This document shows, in pieces, positions 46,487 through 55,661 of a DNA stretch of 64,000 nucleotides. How positions within the stretch are numbered: position 1 is the first letter of the stretch; every line of letters begins with the position of its first letter. A model generated the notes under the pieces. That model was not told the origin of the DNA. It saw only the letters and a program-made list of their open reading frames with translations, and did not search any database. The DNA lies in assembly GCA_021817145.1 (NCBI GenBank), contig JAKAVV010000001.1, positions 62,001-126,000 on the forward strand, given 5' to 3'. Made by a program: the position numbers and the translations under genes. This DNA is from a bacterium. GTDB lineage: Bacteria; Vulcanimicrobiota; JABDET01.

Positions 46487-47680
46487 TTAAAACACCATGG
46501 CAACAGTTGTGGTGTTGTGCATTCCTGATAATTGTCCCTGCACCATCATAATCTCTCCATAAGTTTCGAATCCAATAACAGGAGCTTTTACCGTTTCCTT
46601 GATTCCATCTACCGCTTTTTTAAAATCTTCTCCAAGATAAAGGGAACGGCAGATGCAGTCGAAAATGATTCCTCCTGAAGCTTTTTTTCCTCCTAGATTT
46701 TTTACCGCGATCTCAGCAGCTTCTTTAGCGGATTTAATTTGGTCCTCTTTTTCACTAGACATTCCTCGAATAATCAGCCCTTCTGGGATTTCGCAGGCAA
46801 ATTGAATAGATTTATCCGGATTAACCTGTAAAGGGGCTCTTACTTTAAACTCTTTCCCCATGACAATTCCCGCTTCATTAGCGAGTAAAAAGCTGGAAAT
46901 TTGATCTTTAGGCGCTGTATTTAGATTGATCCCCGATTTTTTTGCCACAGGCTCCATTTGTTCTTTCCATTCTTCAAAAGCGGGTCTTCCATTGAGTTCT
47001 TTAACAATATTCCCATCTGATTTCGTAACAAAAAGAGGTTTTGTTGCTGGTGTATGTCCGTGTTTTACTCCAAGCCCGAAAGGGGTTTTAGAAAAAATAA
47101 GAGCGACTGTCAGCGCATCTGTTAGAGCTTTATCATTGCAAAAGACCCAGGTTTCCTTAAACTTGCAGTCATCTCCAGCAGCTCCTCCACCAAATTTTGT
47201 ATCTGTTCCTAATGCATAGAGCAGTTCTTCAACTGCCTCTTCTCCCTGTCCTGCCATTCCATCAATCAGAGTGACTGCGGATTTATAAGGATAACCATCA
47301 ATATGAGAAGGGAACCCTTCTCTTGCTTGAGCGATTGCGTTTCTTCTGTTTTTACGTAAGCCCTGCCCTATGCCCACATAAATTTTGGAATCTGGAATAC
47401 TGAGCATTCCGACAGCAGCAAGCCCTTTCCCAACAATCTCTTCAGTAAATTCCCCTGCTGTTGTGCAGCCAATTAAGGGGGTTGTTCCAGTGATAGATCG
47501 TATTCCTTTAATGACCTCGGGGAAATTATATTGGGTTCCCATAAATACCAGAATCAAATCCGAGTTTTTAACCCCGAATTTTATTTTAGCTTTCCGGGCT
47601 GCTTCTTCCCCTGTTTTATAACTATCTGTTCCTTTTGCATATCCTGTTGCCAGACTCGTTGTTTCGATTTTTAAAGACAT
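46487..47680 (-). CDS. FIST-domain sensor protein
   Basis: 397 aa, soluble. FIST_N (about 30-220) with DLILVFMGTQYNFPEV, PLIGCTTAGEF and the GGGAAGDD motif; FIST_C (about 225-375) with RPAFEEWKEQM and IIFDCICRSLYLGEDF. FIST proteins are proposed small-ligand (perhaps amino acid) sensors in signalling. It is divergent from a cytoplasmic chemoreceptor gene and may signal with it. ATG 47680 follows AGGAGGTG. Confidence 0.9.
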   Translation of the reverse strand: MSLKIETTSLATGYAKGTDSYKTGEEAARKAKIKFGVKNSDLILVFMGTQYNFPEVIKGIRSITGTTPLIGCTTAGEFTEEIVGKGLAAVGMLSIPDSKIYVGIGQGLRKNRRNAIAQAREGFPSHIDGYPYKSAVTLIDGMAGQGEEAVEELLYALGTDTKFGGGAAGDDCKFKETWVFCNDKALTDALTVALIFSKTPFGLGVKHGHTPATKPLFVTKSDGNIVKELNGRPAFEEWKEQMEPVAKKSGINLNTAPKDQISSFLLANEAGIVMGKEFKVRAPLQVNPDKSIQFACEIPEGLIIRGMSSEKEDQIKSAKEAAEIAVKNLGGKKASGGIIFDCICRSLYLGEDFKKAVDGIKETVKAPVIGFETYGEIMMVQGQLSGMHNTTTVAMVF

Positions 47681-47799
47681 GACGCACCTCCTGAAGTGAG
47701 TATTGCTTTTTGGCTTCTTGGCGCTTTTATGGATTCCTGCATAAGGAAAAAAATTTAGATATAGTCCTTTTGTCCCTGTTCAAAATTTTTAGTAAAGTA

Positions 47800-47805
47800 T
47801 ATAAT
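47800..47805 (+). promoter_or_regulatory. -10 box immediately before the chemoreceptor ATG
   Basis: TATAAT ends 7 nt before ATG 47813, so the expected +1 falls at or next to the start codon. The -35 (TGTTCA at 17 nt) is weak. Confidence 0.45.
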
Positions 47806-47812
47806 AAAAAGG

Positions 47813-48967
47813 ATGAGTGATTTAATGATAACTGGATCTTTGTCTCAGAAAAAAGAAGCAAAAGAGTTTTTTTTAGAGTTTCTTTCAGGCCAATCTTCAT
47901 TTAATCAGATTATTACCATTAATACAACAAGAATTGAAACTTTGTTAATAGAGTTTTTTAAAGTGACAGAAAAATTAAATCAACAGTTGATTCAAGCTGC
48001 CACTACAGTAACTGATTCATCTGCTTTATCCCGGCAGCTGACTGCTGCTGTTGAAGAGATCGCAAAAGGAATGGAGTCTCAGCTTAAAAGTGTTATGGAA
48101 GTGTCCAGAACTGTTTCTGATACTTCGGAGATTTTTAAAAGCGTTGTTGAAAAATCTCGTGAAACCTCTCTTCTTTCTTCTCAAACAACTCAGGCTGCTC
48201 GTCATGGGGCAGAACTTATTTCTCTTTCAGGCAGGGCAATTCAAGAAGTAAAAGCAATTTCTGACAAATCCGTTTTTCAAGTCGTTGAACTTCAGGAAAG
48301 TTCTGAGCGGATTAGCGAAATCGTTGAGTTGATTGATGATGTGGCTCAACAAACAAATTTGCTGGCTTTGAATGCAGCGATTGAGGCCGCCCGCGCGGGG
48401 GAACATGGTAGGGGATTTGCAGTGGTAGCCGAGGAGATCGGGAAATTGGCTTCAAAATCTCGTTCTGCCACAAAAGAGATTCGGCATATTTTAACAGGAG
48501 TTCAAAAAGGAACTAAAGATGTGGCTGTAACCATTGATATTAGCAAAAAAGAGGCGGAAAAGGGGTTAAACCTTTCCATAGAATCGGTTGCCGAAATTCA
48601 AACAATTGTTGCTGCAATGGAAAATACAGACAAGAATGCGCAGACCGTTTTTGATTTTTGCCAAGAGATTGAGAAAAAGTTTGCAAATTTAATTTCTGCC
48701 ACTACCACCATGTCTTCGATATCGGAAGAATATACTGCCACTGGGGAAGAGGTCGCTGCAAGCGCCCAAGAAATCAACTCTGCGTTTAAAAAATTGACGC
48801 AGTCCACTGAAGCGATTAATGCTGATATGGAGGATTTTACAAATCAGAGGGTGCTGCTTCGTTCTACTCTGACCAAGATTTTGGGAGAAACGAAGCAGGC
48901 TATTAAGGGGTTTGAAGAGTTATATCATACATTTCAAAAAGCTGTTGAAGCATTGGAAGAGTCTTAA
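47813..48967 (+). CDS. Cytoplasmic methyl-accepting chemotaxis protein
   Basis: 384 aa with no transmembrane helix. Residues 1-60 form a short variable sensory region and the rest is a long coiled coil. The hairpin tip [35 protein letters not shown] is the CheA/CheW contact site. Predicted to be a soluble chemoreceptor. It is divergent from the FIST gene, which may supply ligand input. No che genes are in the window. Confidence 0.93.
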   Translation: MSDLMITGSLSQKKEAKEFFLEFLSGQSSFNQIITINTTRIETLLIEFFKVTEKLNQQLIQAATTVTDSSALSRQLTAAVEEIAKGMESQLKSVMEVSRTVSDTSEIFKSVVEKSRETSLLSSQTTQAARHGAELISLSGRAIQEVKAISDKSVFQVVELQESSERISEIVELIDDVAQQTNLLALNAAIEAARAGEHGRGFAVVAEEIGKLASKSRSATKEIRHILTGVQKGTKDVAVTIDISKKEAEKGLNLSIESVAEIQTIVAAMENTDKNAQTVFDFCQEIEKKFANLISATTTMSSISEEYTATGEEVAASAQEINSAFKKLTQSTEAINADMEDFTNQRVLLRSTLTKILGETKQAIKGFEELYHTFQKAVEALEES

Positions 48968-49006
48968 GAAGTTTAGACAGGAAGAAAAATCCGATCATCG
49001 AAATTC

Positions 49007-49930
49007 ATGCCTGTTATGTCTTTTTTACGTAAAACTTTTTTGATTCTTTCTGAGAACAGCTGGCTGCATCAATTTATTATGAGTCATGGATTTTCTAAAA
49101 ATATGGCATCCAGATTTATCGCAGGCGAAACCTTGCAAGATGCGGTTCAAGTAATCCAGATGCTGAACAAAAAAGGGATGACCGCTACTTTTGACCATCT
49201 TGGGGAGAATGTTAGAACAGAAGAAGAAGCACTTCATGCTTCTGAAATTTATTTTCAAATTTTAGAAAAAATTCAAGAAACGAAGATCTCTTCTAATGTT
49301 TCATTAAAAATGACGGAAATGGGGCTGGATCTAAATCTTGAGCTGGCTCGTCTAAATCTTGAAAAAATTTTAGCAAAAGCCGCTGAATTGAACAATTTTA
49401 TTAGAATTGACATGGAAAGTTCAAATTACACAGAAAAAACATTGGCGCTTTTTAAACAGGTTTATTCATCTTATAAAAACGTCGGTGTTGTGATTCAGGC
49501 TTATCTTTATCGGAGCGAAAAAGATATTGATGATTTAATCCAGATTCAAGCTCGAGTTCGTCTGTGCAAAGGGGCTTACAGCGAACCTCCTGACTTAGCT
49601 TTCCCTAAAAAAGCGGATGTGGATCGGAATTACATCAAACTCATAAAAAAACTTCTTTTAAAAGGGAATTACCCCGCTTTTGCGACTCATGATCCTAGAA
49701 TGATAGAAGCAGTTAAAAAGACTGCTCAAGAAAATCGGATTACTCCCGACCGTTTTGAATTTCAGATGCTTTATGGAATTCGCAGAGATCTTCAAGAGCA
49801 GTTGGTGCAAGAGGGGTACAATCTGCGGATTTACGTTCCTTATGGAACCATGTGGTATCCGTATTTTATGAGGCGGCTGGCAGAAAGACCTGCCAATCTC
49901 CTTTTCTTCTTAAAGAATTTAGCTCGATAA
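49007..49930 (+). CDS. Proline dehydrogenase
   Basis: FAD-dependent barrel oxidising proline to pyrroline-5-carboxylate. 307 aa, the monofunctional short form. MTATFDHLGENV, FIRIDMESSNYTEKTL, RVRLCKGAYSEP, FATHDPRMI, FQMLYGIRRDLQ and RRLAERPANLLFFLKNL are family signatures. ATG 49016 is an alternative start, as no clear SD is seen. P5C dehydrogenase is not adjacent. The PutA DNA-binding part is absent. Confidence 0.93.
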   Translation: MPVMSFLRKTFLILSENSWLHQFIMSHGFSKNMASRFIAGETLQDAVQVIQMLNKKGMTATFDHLGENVRTEEEALHASEIYFQILEKIQETKISSNVSLKMTEMGLDLNLELARLNLEKILAKAAELNNFIRIDMESSNYTEKTLALFKQVYSSYKNVGVVIQAYLYRSEKDIDDLIQIQARVRLCKGAYSEPPDLAFPKKADVDRNYIKLIKKLLLKGNYPAFATHDPRMIEAVKKTAQENRITPDRFEFQMLYGIRRDLQEQLVQEGYNLRIYVPYGTMWYPYFMRRLAERPANLLFFLKNLAR

Positions 49931-49956
49931 ATTAAAGATAGTCTTTTTTCTCTTGA

Positions 49957-50142
49957 CATGGTTTGCCATATCGCTTTGGGAAGCCTCTGCAGTACAGCTT
50001 GAAAGGCGCTCGAACGATGCGTATAGGGGATTATCGAGTTGTGTATGTTTTAAAAGGTGAAGAGATTTGGGTTCTTGCTATTATTCACCGAAAAGAAGAT
50101 TACCATGGGCTTGAAAAAAGATTATCGTGGCTTCCAAGATAA
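49957..50142 (+). pseudogene. Truncated ParE/RelE-type toxin relic
   Basis: Missed by the ORF track. The frame opens after a TGA at 49954 and reads GKPLQYSLKGARTMRIGDYR then VVYVLKGEEIWVLAIIHRKE, ending LEKRLSWLPR. This is the C-terminal half of a ParE/RelE plasmid-stabilisation toxin, including the conserved Arg-rich RIGDYRV strand. The N-terminal helical half and the antitoxin are absent. ATG 50017 could give a 41-aa product, but it would lack the fold. Probably a decayed module. Confidence 0.75.
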
Positions 50143-50146
50143 AAAT

Positions 50147-51331
50147 TTAAGGTTCATCTCCATTGGAAGGGGTTCCAAAAAAACGGAAATACAGGTAAGT
50201 GTTTACCGTCATAATGGCTCCATATAAGTAGAAAGGGATGCCGATTTCTGATAGATCAAATAGGTATCCTGTCATCAGAATTCCTCCTGAAGAAGAGGCT
50301 AAACGGGCAACTTGATTGGTTCCAAGGGCTCTTCCCATCTCATCATCTTTTACTCTTTCTGTTAATTGAGTTTGCTGAATCGGCAGAGCAGCAATTCTGA
50401 GAGCAGGAGACAAAAAATAGATGATAAGGGCAAAAGGGAGGTTTTTTATCAAGGGGAGCAAGATCATTAAGACTGCTCCTAGTCCTCTTGTAAAAGCCAT
50501 GCTTCTGACAAACCCTAAAGTTTTTTCAAGGAGAGGAGCTGTTAAAAGTCCTGCTGCAGCAATTAACCCGCTGATAAATCCATAAACCGCCATTTCAGAT
50601 TTTGGGACATGATACACGAGAACGAAAAACGGGATTAAAAAAGGGGTTACCAGTCCTTGGGAAAAACCATTTAAGATTCCAGTTATTGTGAATTTTCCGA
50701 TGGTGCGCGCGCTTTTTAATTTTTTTGGATTTCCTTTTATTTTTTTAAATTTAAGAGGCAGCACGAAAAGGATCCCAATGAGTGATATCAGCATGGCTGC
50801 AAAAAAGGCTCCTTGAATCGTAAAAAGTTTTGCCAGGAGCGTTCCAAGAGCAGCAAGAATACCGCTGATAAAGGTGAAAACAGAATAGTATTTCGTGCGG
50901 TTTTCAGGAGTGGTCAAATCAGCGAGAATCGCGCTTTGAATTGGCTGAGCTGCTCCACCCACTCCTCCACCAGCAAGAGAACCAGTGGCTGAATATCCTC
51001 CGAGCACAGCAGCTGCAAAAAGAGGAAAAAGCGCATGGGACAAGAGAACAAAAAGGCAGCTTAAAGGAATTAAAACAGCTACCACTAGAAGGGTTTCTTT
51101 TCTTCCCCATACATCGGTTAAAAATCCGAAGGATAGTCCGAGAAGAGCTGTTCCAATGGATGCTGCTGTGTAAAGAAAACCGAGAATAAGGGCACCATGG
51201 CTGAACGATTTTAATACAAGATAAGGGAAGGTTAGGGCGATCATTCCAGCTGCAATGCTTCTGCAAATTCGAAAGGTGAGAAAAAGAAGGGTCCCTGTGG
51301 GATTTTCACGTGAGCTGGAATGGATCAACAC
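50147..51331 (-). CDS. MFS transporter
   Basis: 394 aa with about 12 hydrophobic helices. The loop 2-3 motif appears as GLSFGFLTDVWGRKETLLV, the MFS A-motif. Substrate unknown; family resemblance is to drug/metabolite exporters. The GTG start at 51331 has no clear SD and follows the OprB-like gene by 15 nt, suggesting translation from the shared SIMPL-porin-MFS transcript. Confidence 0.85.
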   Translation of the reverse strand: MLIHSSSRENPTGTLLFLTFRICRSIAAGMIALTFPYLVLKSFSHGALILGFLYTAASIGTALLGLSFGFLTDVWGRKETLLVVAVLIPLSCLFVLLSHALFPLFAAAVLGGYSATGSLAGGGVGGAAQPIQSAILADLTTPENRTKYYSVFTFISGILAALGTLLAKLFTIQGAFFAAMLISLIGILFVLPLKFKKIKGNPKKLKSARTIGKFTITGILNGFSQGLVTPFLIPFFVLVYHVPKSEMAVYGFISGLIAAAGLLTAPLLEKTLGFVRSMAFTRGLGAVLMILLPLIKNLPFALIIYFLSPALRIAALPIQQTQLTERVKDDEMGRALGTNQVARLASSSGGILMTGYLFDLSEIGIPFYLYGAIMTVNTYLYFRFFGTPSNGDEP

Positions 51332-51346
51332 TTTTTGCGCTGCTGC

Positions 51347-52639
51347 CTATCCTGTGATGCGGAAGCGGAGAGAGATAACATTGACAGGTCCCCGATCTCT
51401 ATTGTATCCTGGATTTGCGATTTTTTGATAATCTAAGGTAATGGTTTCATGACTGAAAATTCTATGAGCGTAATACACTTCGAAAATTCGTTCTGATCCA
51501 TAATTCAATTTTCCATCCCCTAACCAGGTTCCAATTCCTCCTGCTGCTAGATAAGCGGCATGAACAGAAGAAAGATCATTTTGCCCCAGAGCAATTCCAG
51601 CATAATCATTTGGTATTTTCCAAAGTTTTCCAGATAGCTGAGCGCCAAGAGAAAAGGTTCGATCCGCTTCTGTGAAAACAAAGCTCTGGGTTTGTCCATT
51701 ATTCCAGCCGTAGCGCATGAAAATTCCAGTTCGTTTATCTTTAGATAAAGGTTGATCCAGGTTGATTCCAAAACCGTATTTAACCGCTCCAACTCTAGCT
51801 GTGCAGGAAATACAGGGGATTGTATTTGTTTCTTGGGCAAGAGCTAGGGATTCAGCATAATTCCCCATGTCAGCGAGGTTTCGATACAGCAAGAATCGAA
51901 CCGTCATTCTGTGGAGTTTGGAAGTGATTCTTGGATAAAAATCCAGTTCCATTTGATCCCCTTGATTATGAGCCATATCTGTTGAAAGGTTTATTCCGTT
52001 CGCCACTGTTGGCATTTGGAAGATCCCTAATCTGAACGCCCATCCAGGATGGATCCAGGAAACAGCCAGTCCTCCTGAATACCCGATTGTATCTGCAGCA
52101 TAATCGTACGCCGTATCATTGATAAAAGTCCAGTTTAGAAATTGAGTATTGGTTTCATTGGCATAAAGATTTTGATCAAATACATCGGTAACAGCGAATT
52201 TCCCGAATCTGACCACCAGATGGCTGTCAGGTGTTACGGGTTGAGTCCACTGCAAAAAATAGCGCGCAGGGAAAGGAGTTCTTGCAAAAGCTCCGGCAAA
52301 CACGACATCCCCATTCACATAGCCGGCAAGCCCGACCCCTCCTCCTCCAACTCCAACCCCTCTTGTCATCTGAATATCCAGCCCGCCTGTTAAGCTGCTT
52401 AAAAAGTGAATTCTCCCAGAGACAATGTAATTGGTGACTGTTTCTGTTTCATTTCGCGATAAAAAACTGTTAGGTCCCTGATAAGGGCTCGGAAATTTAA
52501 ATAAAGTTTGGACAATAGAAGTGGCTCGATAACTCCATTGGTAGAAGGAGTTGGATTTGCCGTGAGCATAAACCAGAGTCTGCAGGAAGAGGAAAACAGA
52601 TAAAAGCAAAAATGTCTTTTTTATTTGTTTTTTTCTCAT
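51347..52639 (-). CDS. OprB-like carbohydrate porin
   Basis: 430 aa. Signal peptide KKTFLLLSVFLFLQTLVYA. The block VVRFGKFAVTDVFDQNLYAN, NTQFLNWTFIND and GYSGGLAVSWIHPGWAFRLG is typical of OprB-family porins, ending in the barrel strand VISLRFRITG. No SLH domain is present, unlike the larger porin at 43.9 kb. It overlaps the SIMPL gene by 4 bp and precedes an MFS transporter, a plausible outer/inner-membrane uptake or export set. Confidence 0.8.
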   Translation of the reverse strand: MRKKQIKKTFLLLSVFLFLQTLVYAHGKSNSFYQWSYRATSIVQTLFKFPSPYQGPNSFLSRNETETVTNYIVSGRIHFLSSLTGGLDIQMTRGVGVGGGGVGLAGYVNGDVVFAGAFARTPFPARYFLQWTQPVTPDSHLVVRFGKFAVTDVFDQNLYANETNTQFLNWTFINDTAYDYAADTIGYSGGLAVSWIHPGWAFRLGIFQMPTVANGINLSTDMAHNQGDQMELDFYPRITSKLHRMTVRFLLYRNLADMGNYAESLALAQETNTIPCISCTARVGAVKYGFGINLDQPLSKDKRTGIFMRYGWNNGQTQSFVFTEADRTFSLGAQLSGKLWKIPNDYAGIALGQNDLSSVHAAYLAAGGIGTWLGDGKLNYGSERIFEVYYAHRIFSHETITLDYQKIANPGYNRDRGPVNVISLRFRITG

Positions 52640-53382
52640 TTGCGAATTTGGAAAGTTGCGGATTCAACCACTGTCACCTGTTTTTCAATTGTAGAGGTAC
52701 TGTACTGTCCAAAAGCGCTGACTTCTGTGGAGCCAGGGGCTGTTACCTGGAATAAACCCACGTTCACTCCTCGAAGCACCCCAATTTTATCTCCTGCTGC
52801 TCTGGCTATGGCTGCAGCCCTTGATTTTGCGTCTTTTGTGGCTTTAGCAAGCATTTCAACTCGTAAAGGGGCTAATTCTGTATAAAGAAACTGAGGGGGC
52901 TCTGACACAACAGGAATCCCTTGATTAATAAGTTGGTAAATATGGCGCGCAAGATCGGCGATTTGATGAACATGATGAGACCGGATTTCAAAATTTTGAA
53001 TTAATTGATATTGAACAATATACCCTGTCATTTGCCCATTGATGAACTGTTGAATATTGTTTGCTGTGAGCGGTGATTCCGCGATTTCGCTTTTTGGAAT
53101 CTGGTTCGAGCTCAAATAATTTAAAATCGCTGTGGTGTCTGTCTGGACTTTCTGGTAAGCCTGCTGAAGTGTTACCCCCTTCCCTTTTACTGAAAACTGC
53201 CAGACCACATAATTCGATTCGATTTTCTTTGAAGCAGTTCCTGAAACAGTGATTAATTGATTGGTTTCTTTTATTTTGTTGATTGTTTTAGAGACCAGCC
53301 ATCCAAAAATAACAAGAGCTGCTGAGATAAAAAGTAAACCCAAAAATAATTGAGGGAACCGCTGTGAAGATGAATGTTCCAT
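52636..53382 (-). CDS. SIMPL (DUF541) domain protein, membrane anchored
   Basis: 248 aa. One TM helix (about 12-32; LFLGLLFISAALVIFGWLV), then a SIMPL domain facing the periplasm: ITVSGTASKKIESNYVVWQF, ATKDAKSRAAAIARAAG and IEKQVTVVESATFQIRK. SIMPL proteins (BP26 type) form ring or channel-like oligomers of uncertain function. First gene of a SIMPL-porin-MFS operon. Confidence 0.88.
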   Translation of the reverse strand: MEHSSSQRFPQLFLGLLFISAALVIFGWLVSKTINKIKETNQLITVSGTASKKIESNYVVWQFSVKGKGVTLQQAYQKVQTDTTAILNYLSSNQIPKSEIAESPLTANNIQQFINGQMTGYIVQYQLIQNFEIRSHHVHQIADLARHIYQLINQGIPVVSEPPQFLYTELAPLRVEMLAKATKDAKSRAAAIARAAGDKIGVLRGVNVGLFQVTAPGSTEVSAFGQYSTSTIEKQVTVVESATFQIRK

Positions 53383-53447
53383 ACTTTTTTTTTCTGGTTA
53401 ATCGCTTAGCATCCTGCTAGTCAAGATCATGCTAACCAAGATATATC

Positions 53448-53493
53448 TAGAGGATGCCTACTGTTATTACGAAATGTCATTAGAGGATGCCTA
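53448..53493. repeat. Direct repeats TAGAGGATGCCTA before the DUF433 module
   Basis: Two exact 13-bp copies at 53448-53460 and 53481-53493, 33 bp apart (about three helical turns), ending just before the promoter. They could be operators for autoregulation. Confidence 0.6.
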
Positions 53494-53513
53494 TAGGAAA
53501 AATTTGCGATGTA

Positions 53514-53522
53514 TGGTATAAT
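53514..53522 (+). promoter_or_regulatory. Extended -10 promoter of the DUF433/DUF5615 module
   Basis: TGGTATAAT, an extended -10, ends 7 nt before ATG 53530. The predicted +1 is at the start codon, so the mRNA would be leaderless. Confidence 0.6.
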
Positions 53523-53529
53523 ATCATCA

Positions 53530-53841
53530 ATGAGACTAAAACCGGGAGAAAAGATTAAAACGGATCAGGCTGAATGGAAATCGCATTCCACAAAACGAAG
53601 CAGACCAGATACGCGCGCTCGCATCACAGTCGATCCAGAGATCTTGACAGGGAAAGCTGTTGTAAAAGGAACTCGCTTGTCTGTGGAATTTATTATTGAA
53701 CTGCTTGCTAAAGGCTGGACTACGAAAGATATACTAGAAAATTATCCGCAGCTTGCAAGTGAGGACATTCAAGCTTGCTTAGCCTATGCTGGAAAAATTT
53801 TAAGAGTGGAAAAAGTATATCCTCTGCAGTTTAATCCGTGA
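53530..53841 (+). CDS. DUF433 antitoxin
   Basis: 103 aa from ATG 53530; the track ATG 53509 lies upstream of the -10 box. The DUF433 domain is clear: RITVDPEILTGKAVVKGTRL, SVEFIIELLAKGWTTKDILE and NYPQLASEDIQACLAYAG, a winged-helix fold seen in VapB-like antitoxins. It overlaps the toxin by 4 bp. Likely binds the upstream direct repeats. Confidence 0.85.
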   Translation: MRLKPGEKIKTDQAEWKSHSTKRSRPDTRARITVDPEILTGKAVVKGTRLSVEFIIELLAKGWTTKDILENYPQLASEDIQACLAYAGKILRVEKVYPLQFNP

Positions 53842-54203
53842 ATTCTCTGAAATTGCTTGCGGATGAAAATTTTCCATGGAAAGCAGTAAAAGCTCTTCGA
53901 TCATCCGGTTATGATGTGGTATGGGTTGCTAAGGATAAGCCAGGAAGCACTGATCTGGAAGTTTTGTCTAGAGCAGCCAGGGAAAAGCGAATTTTATTAA
54001 CCTTCGACCGTGATTTTAGCACACTGGCATTTCGCATGGTCCTGCCGGCAGAAACAGGGGTTATTCTCTTTACTATTCCACTTGATTCTCTACTGCTGCT
54101 TGCCGAAAAGGTTGTTCATATTCTTGAGAGCCGTGATGACTGGTTTGCCCATTATTCCGAGATCGGGGATGACTGCATTCGAATGTTTCCTCTATTTACA
54201 TAA
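53838..54203 (+). CDS. DUF5615 PIN-like toxin
   Basis: 121 aa. LLADENFPWKAVKALRSSGY with the acidic DEN, DVVWVAKDKPGSTDLEVL and ILLTFDRDFSTLAF with a DRD acidic pair match the Mut7-C/PIN-like nuclease fold paired with DUF433. GTG start overlapping the antitoxin stop. Expected to be an RNase toxin. Confidence 0.87.
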   Translation: MNSLKLLADENFPWKAVKALRSSGYDVVWVAKDKPGSTDLEVLSRAAREKRILLTFDRDFSTLAFRMVLPAETGVILFTIPLDSLLLLAEKVVHILESRDDWFAHYSEIGDDCIRMFPLFT

Positions 54204-54250
54204 TTTAAAAATCACTTTCCCATCCTATTTCGCCCTCCTTTTTTACTCTA

Positions 54251-54280
54251 TTTACAGATCATAAATTGAACTTATTTAAT
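54251..54280 (+). promoter_or_regulatory. Possible promoter upstream of the MFS exporter
   Basis: TTTACA, 18 nt and TTTAAT, predicting a start near 54287, about 130 nt before the MFS ATG. It is the best candidate in this 214-bp gap but not strong. Confidence 0.4.
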
Positions 54281-54292
54281 ATAAACCTAGAG

Positions 54293-54328
54293 AGGAGGTG
54301 ACCTTTTCGCTTGGCAGTTTACCCATGA
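54293..54328 (+). promoter_or_regulatory. Orphan perfect SD with a 5-codon leader ORF
   Basis: AGGAGGTGA, a full anti-SD complement, is followed after 9 nt by TTG GCA GTT TAC CCA TGA (MAVYP). No longer ORF uses it. It may be a leader peptide, a stabilising SD or a relic of a lost gene. Confidence 0.45.
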
Positions 54329-54417
54329 CATAATCGCTTGGGAATAACAATAAATTGCAAAAAAGGGGAAGATAGAGGAGAAAACGGAAAAGATCGCGTT
54401 AGGATTTAAAAAAAATA

Positions 54418-55632
54418 ATGAAAAACAACAGCTATTTTCAATTATTAAAAACGAATCGAGATTTTCGGAAATTTTGGATTGCCCAGCAGATCAGCATGGC
54501 AGGGGACTGGATTACCAGTATTCCTCTTTTAGGGCTTGTGCTGACTTTGACAGGTTCAGGGCTGGATACAAGTTTAGTGCTGGTTTTTACTTTAATTCCT
54601 TATGTTCTTTTTGCCCCTTTTTCCGGAGTGCTTGCGGATCGAACGAATCGAAAAGCGATCATGGTGATTGGAGATTTTATAAGAACCCCTCTTGTTTTAG
54701 GGTTTTTGCTCATCCATCACGCTTCCCAAATTTGGATTGTATATGTTTTGATTATTATTGGCGAGTTGATTGGGGTTCTTTATTATCCAGCTGCTTCTTC
54801 CGCTTTTCCTAATCTCGTGGAATCTCATGAACTTTATACGGCTAATGCTTTGTCAGGAGCCAGTTGGGGGGTTATGTTAGCTGTTGGTTCAGCTCTCGGT
54901 GGGATTATTGCGAGCTTGTGGGGGAGAAATATCTGTTTTATTGTGGATTCTGCTAGTTTTTTCATTTCTGCTTCCATTACATTGACAATAAAGCGCCCCT
55001 TTTCAAAACAGAGAATAGAGAAAAAAGAGACAGGAGGGTTTCGAGATTTAAAGGAGGGGCTTCAGTATTCTCTTGCCCAGCCTAGAATCTGGCAGGTGAT
55101 TTTATTGAATGGAGGGCTTGGATTTGCCACAGGAATGGTGATCTTATACTCTATTTTCCCTGTTCAAGTTTTCCATGACGGAGATTTTGGAATTGGAACT
55201 CTTTATGCTATTCGAGGGGTTGGAAATATTATTGGAGCCCCTCTTGCCAGGCATCTGGTTCCAGAGGAGATGTCTTCTCTTAGAAAAGGGCTGTTCTGGT
55301 CAGGAATTGTGGTTGGGGTTTTCTATCTTTTTTTCAGTCAGTCTCCTGGACTTCTTATTGCGTGCGCTGCTGTTTTACTGGATCATATTGGAAATGGAGC
55401 GTTTTGGACTCTATGCAATTTTTCAATCCAGAAATTGGTTCCTGATCAGTATTTGGGAAGGGTTCTTTCTTTTCAGACCGCTGTTTTTACTCTTGCGATG
55501 GCTTCAGCCAGCCTTCTCTGCGGAGCTTTAGTGGGGATTATTTCCCCCAGATGGGTTGCAGCAGGTTTTGGGGTTGTTACTTTGATTTATGTGTCTTTCT
55601 GGTTTAAGCTGACGAGGAGATCGTTTCAGTGA
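54418..55632 (+). CDS. MFS exporter (EntS/MFS_3-like)
   Basis: 404 aa, about 12 TM helices. N-terminal NRDFRKFWIAQQISMAGDWI and the A-motif in FSGVLADRTNRKAIMVIGD are characteristic of the MFS_3 group (enterobactin and macrolide exporters). Central loop is basic (KRPFSKQRIEKKE). Substrate unknown. A leader of about 130 nt with an orphan SD precedes it. Confidence 0.87.
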   Translation: MKNNSYFQLLKTNRDFRKFWIAQQISMAGDWITSIPLLGLVLTLTGSGLDTSLVLVFTLIPYVLFAPFSGVLADRTNRKAIMVIGDFIRTPLVLGFLLIHHASQIWIVYVLIIIGELIGVLYYPAASSAFPNLVESHELYTANALSGASWGVMLAVGSALGGIIASLWGRNICFIVDSASFFISASITLTIKRPFSKQRIEKKETGGFRDLKEGLQYSLAQPRIWQVILLNGGLGFATGMVILYSIFPVQVFHDGDFGIGTLYAIRGVGNIIGAPLARHLVPEEMSSLRKGLFWSGIVVGVFYLFFSQSPGLLIACAAVLLDHIGNGAFWTLCNFSIQKLVPDQYLGRVLSFQTAVFTLAMASASLLCGALVGIISPRWVAAGFGVVTLIYVSFWFKLTRRSFQ

Positions 55633-55661
55633 TAAAAATGCGGTTTTTATGATCGATCTCA

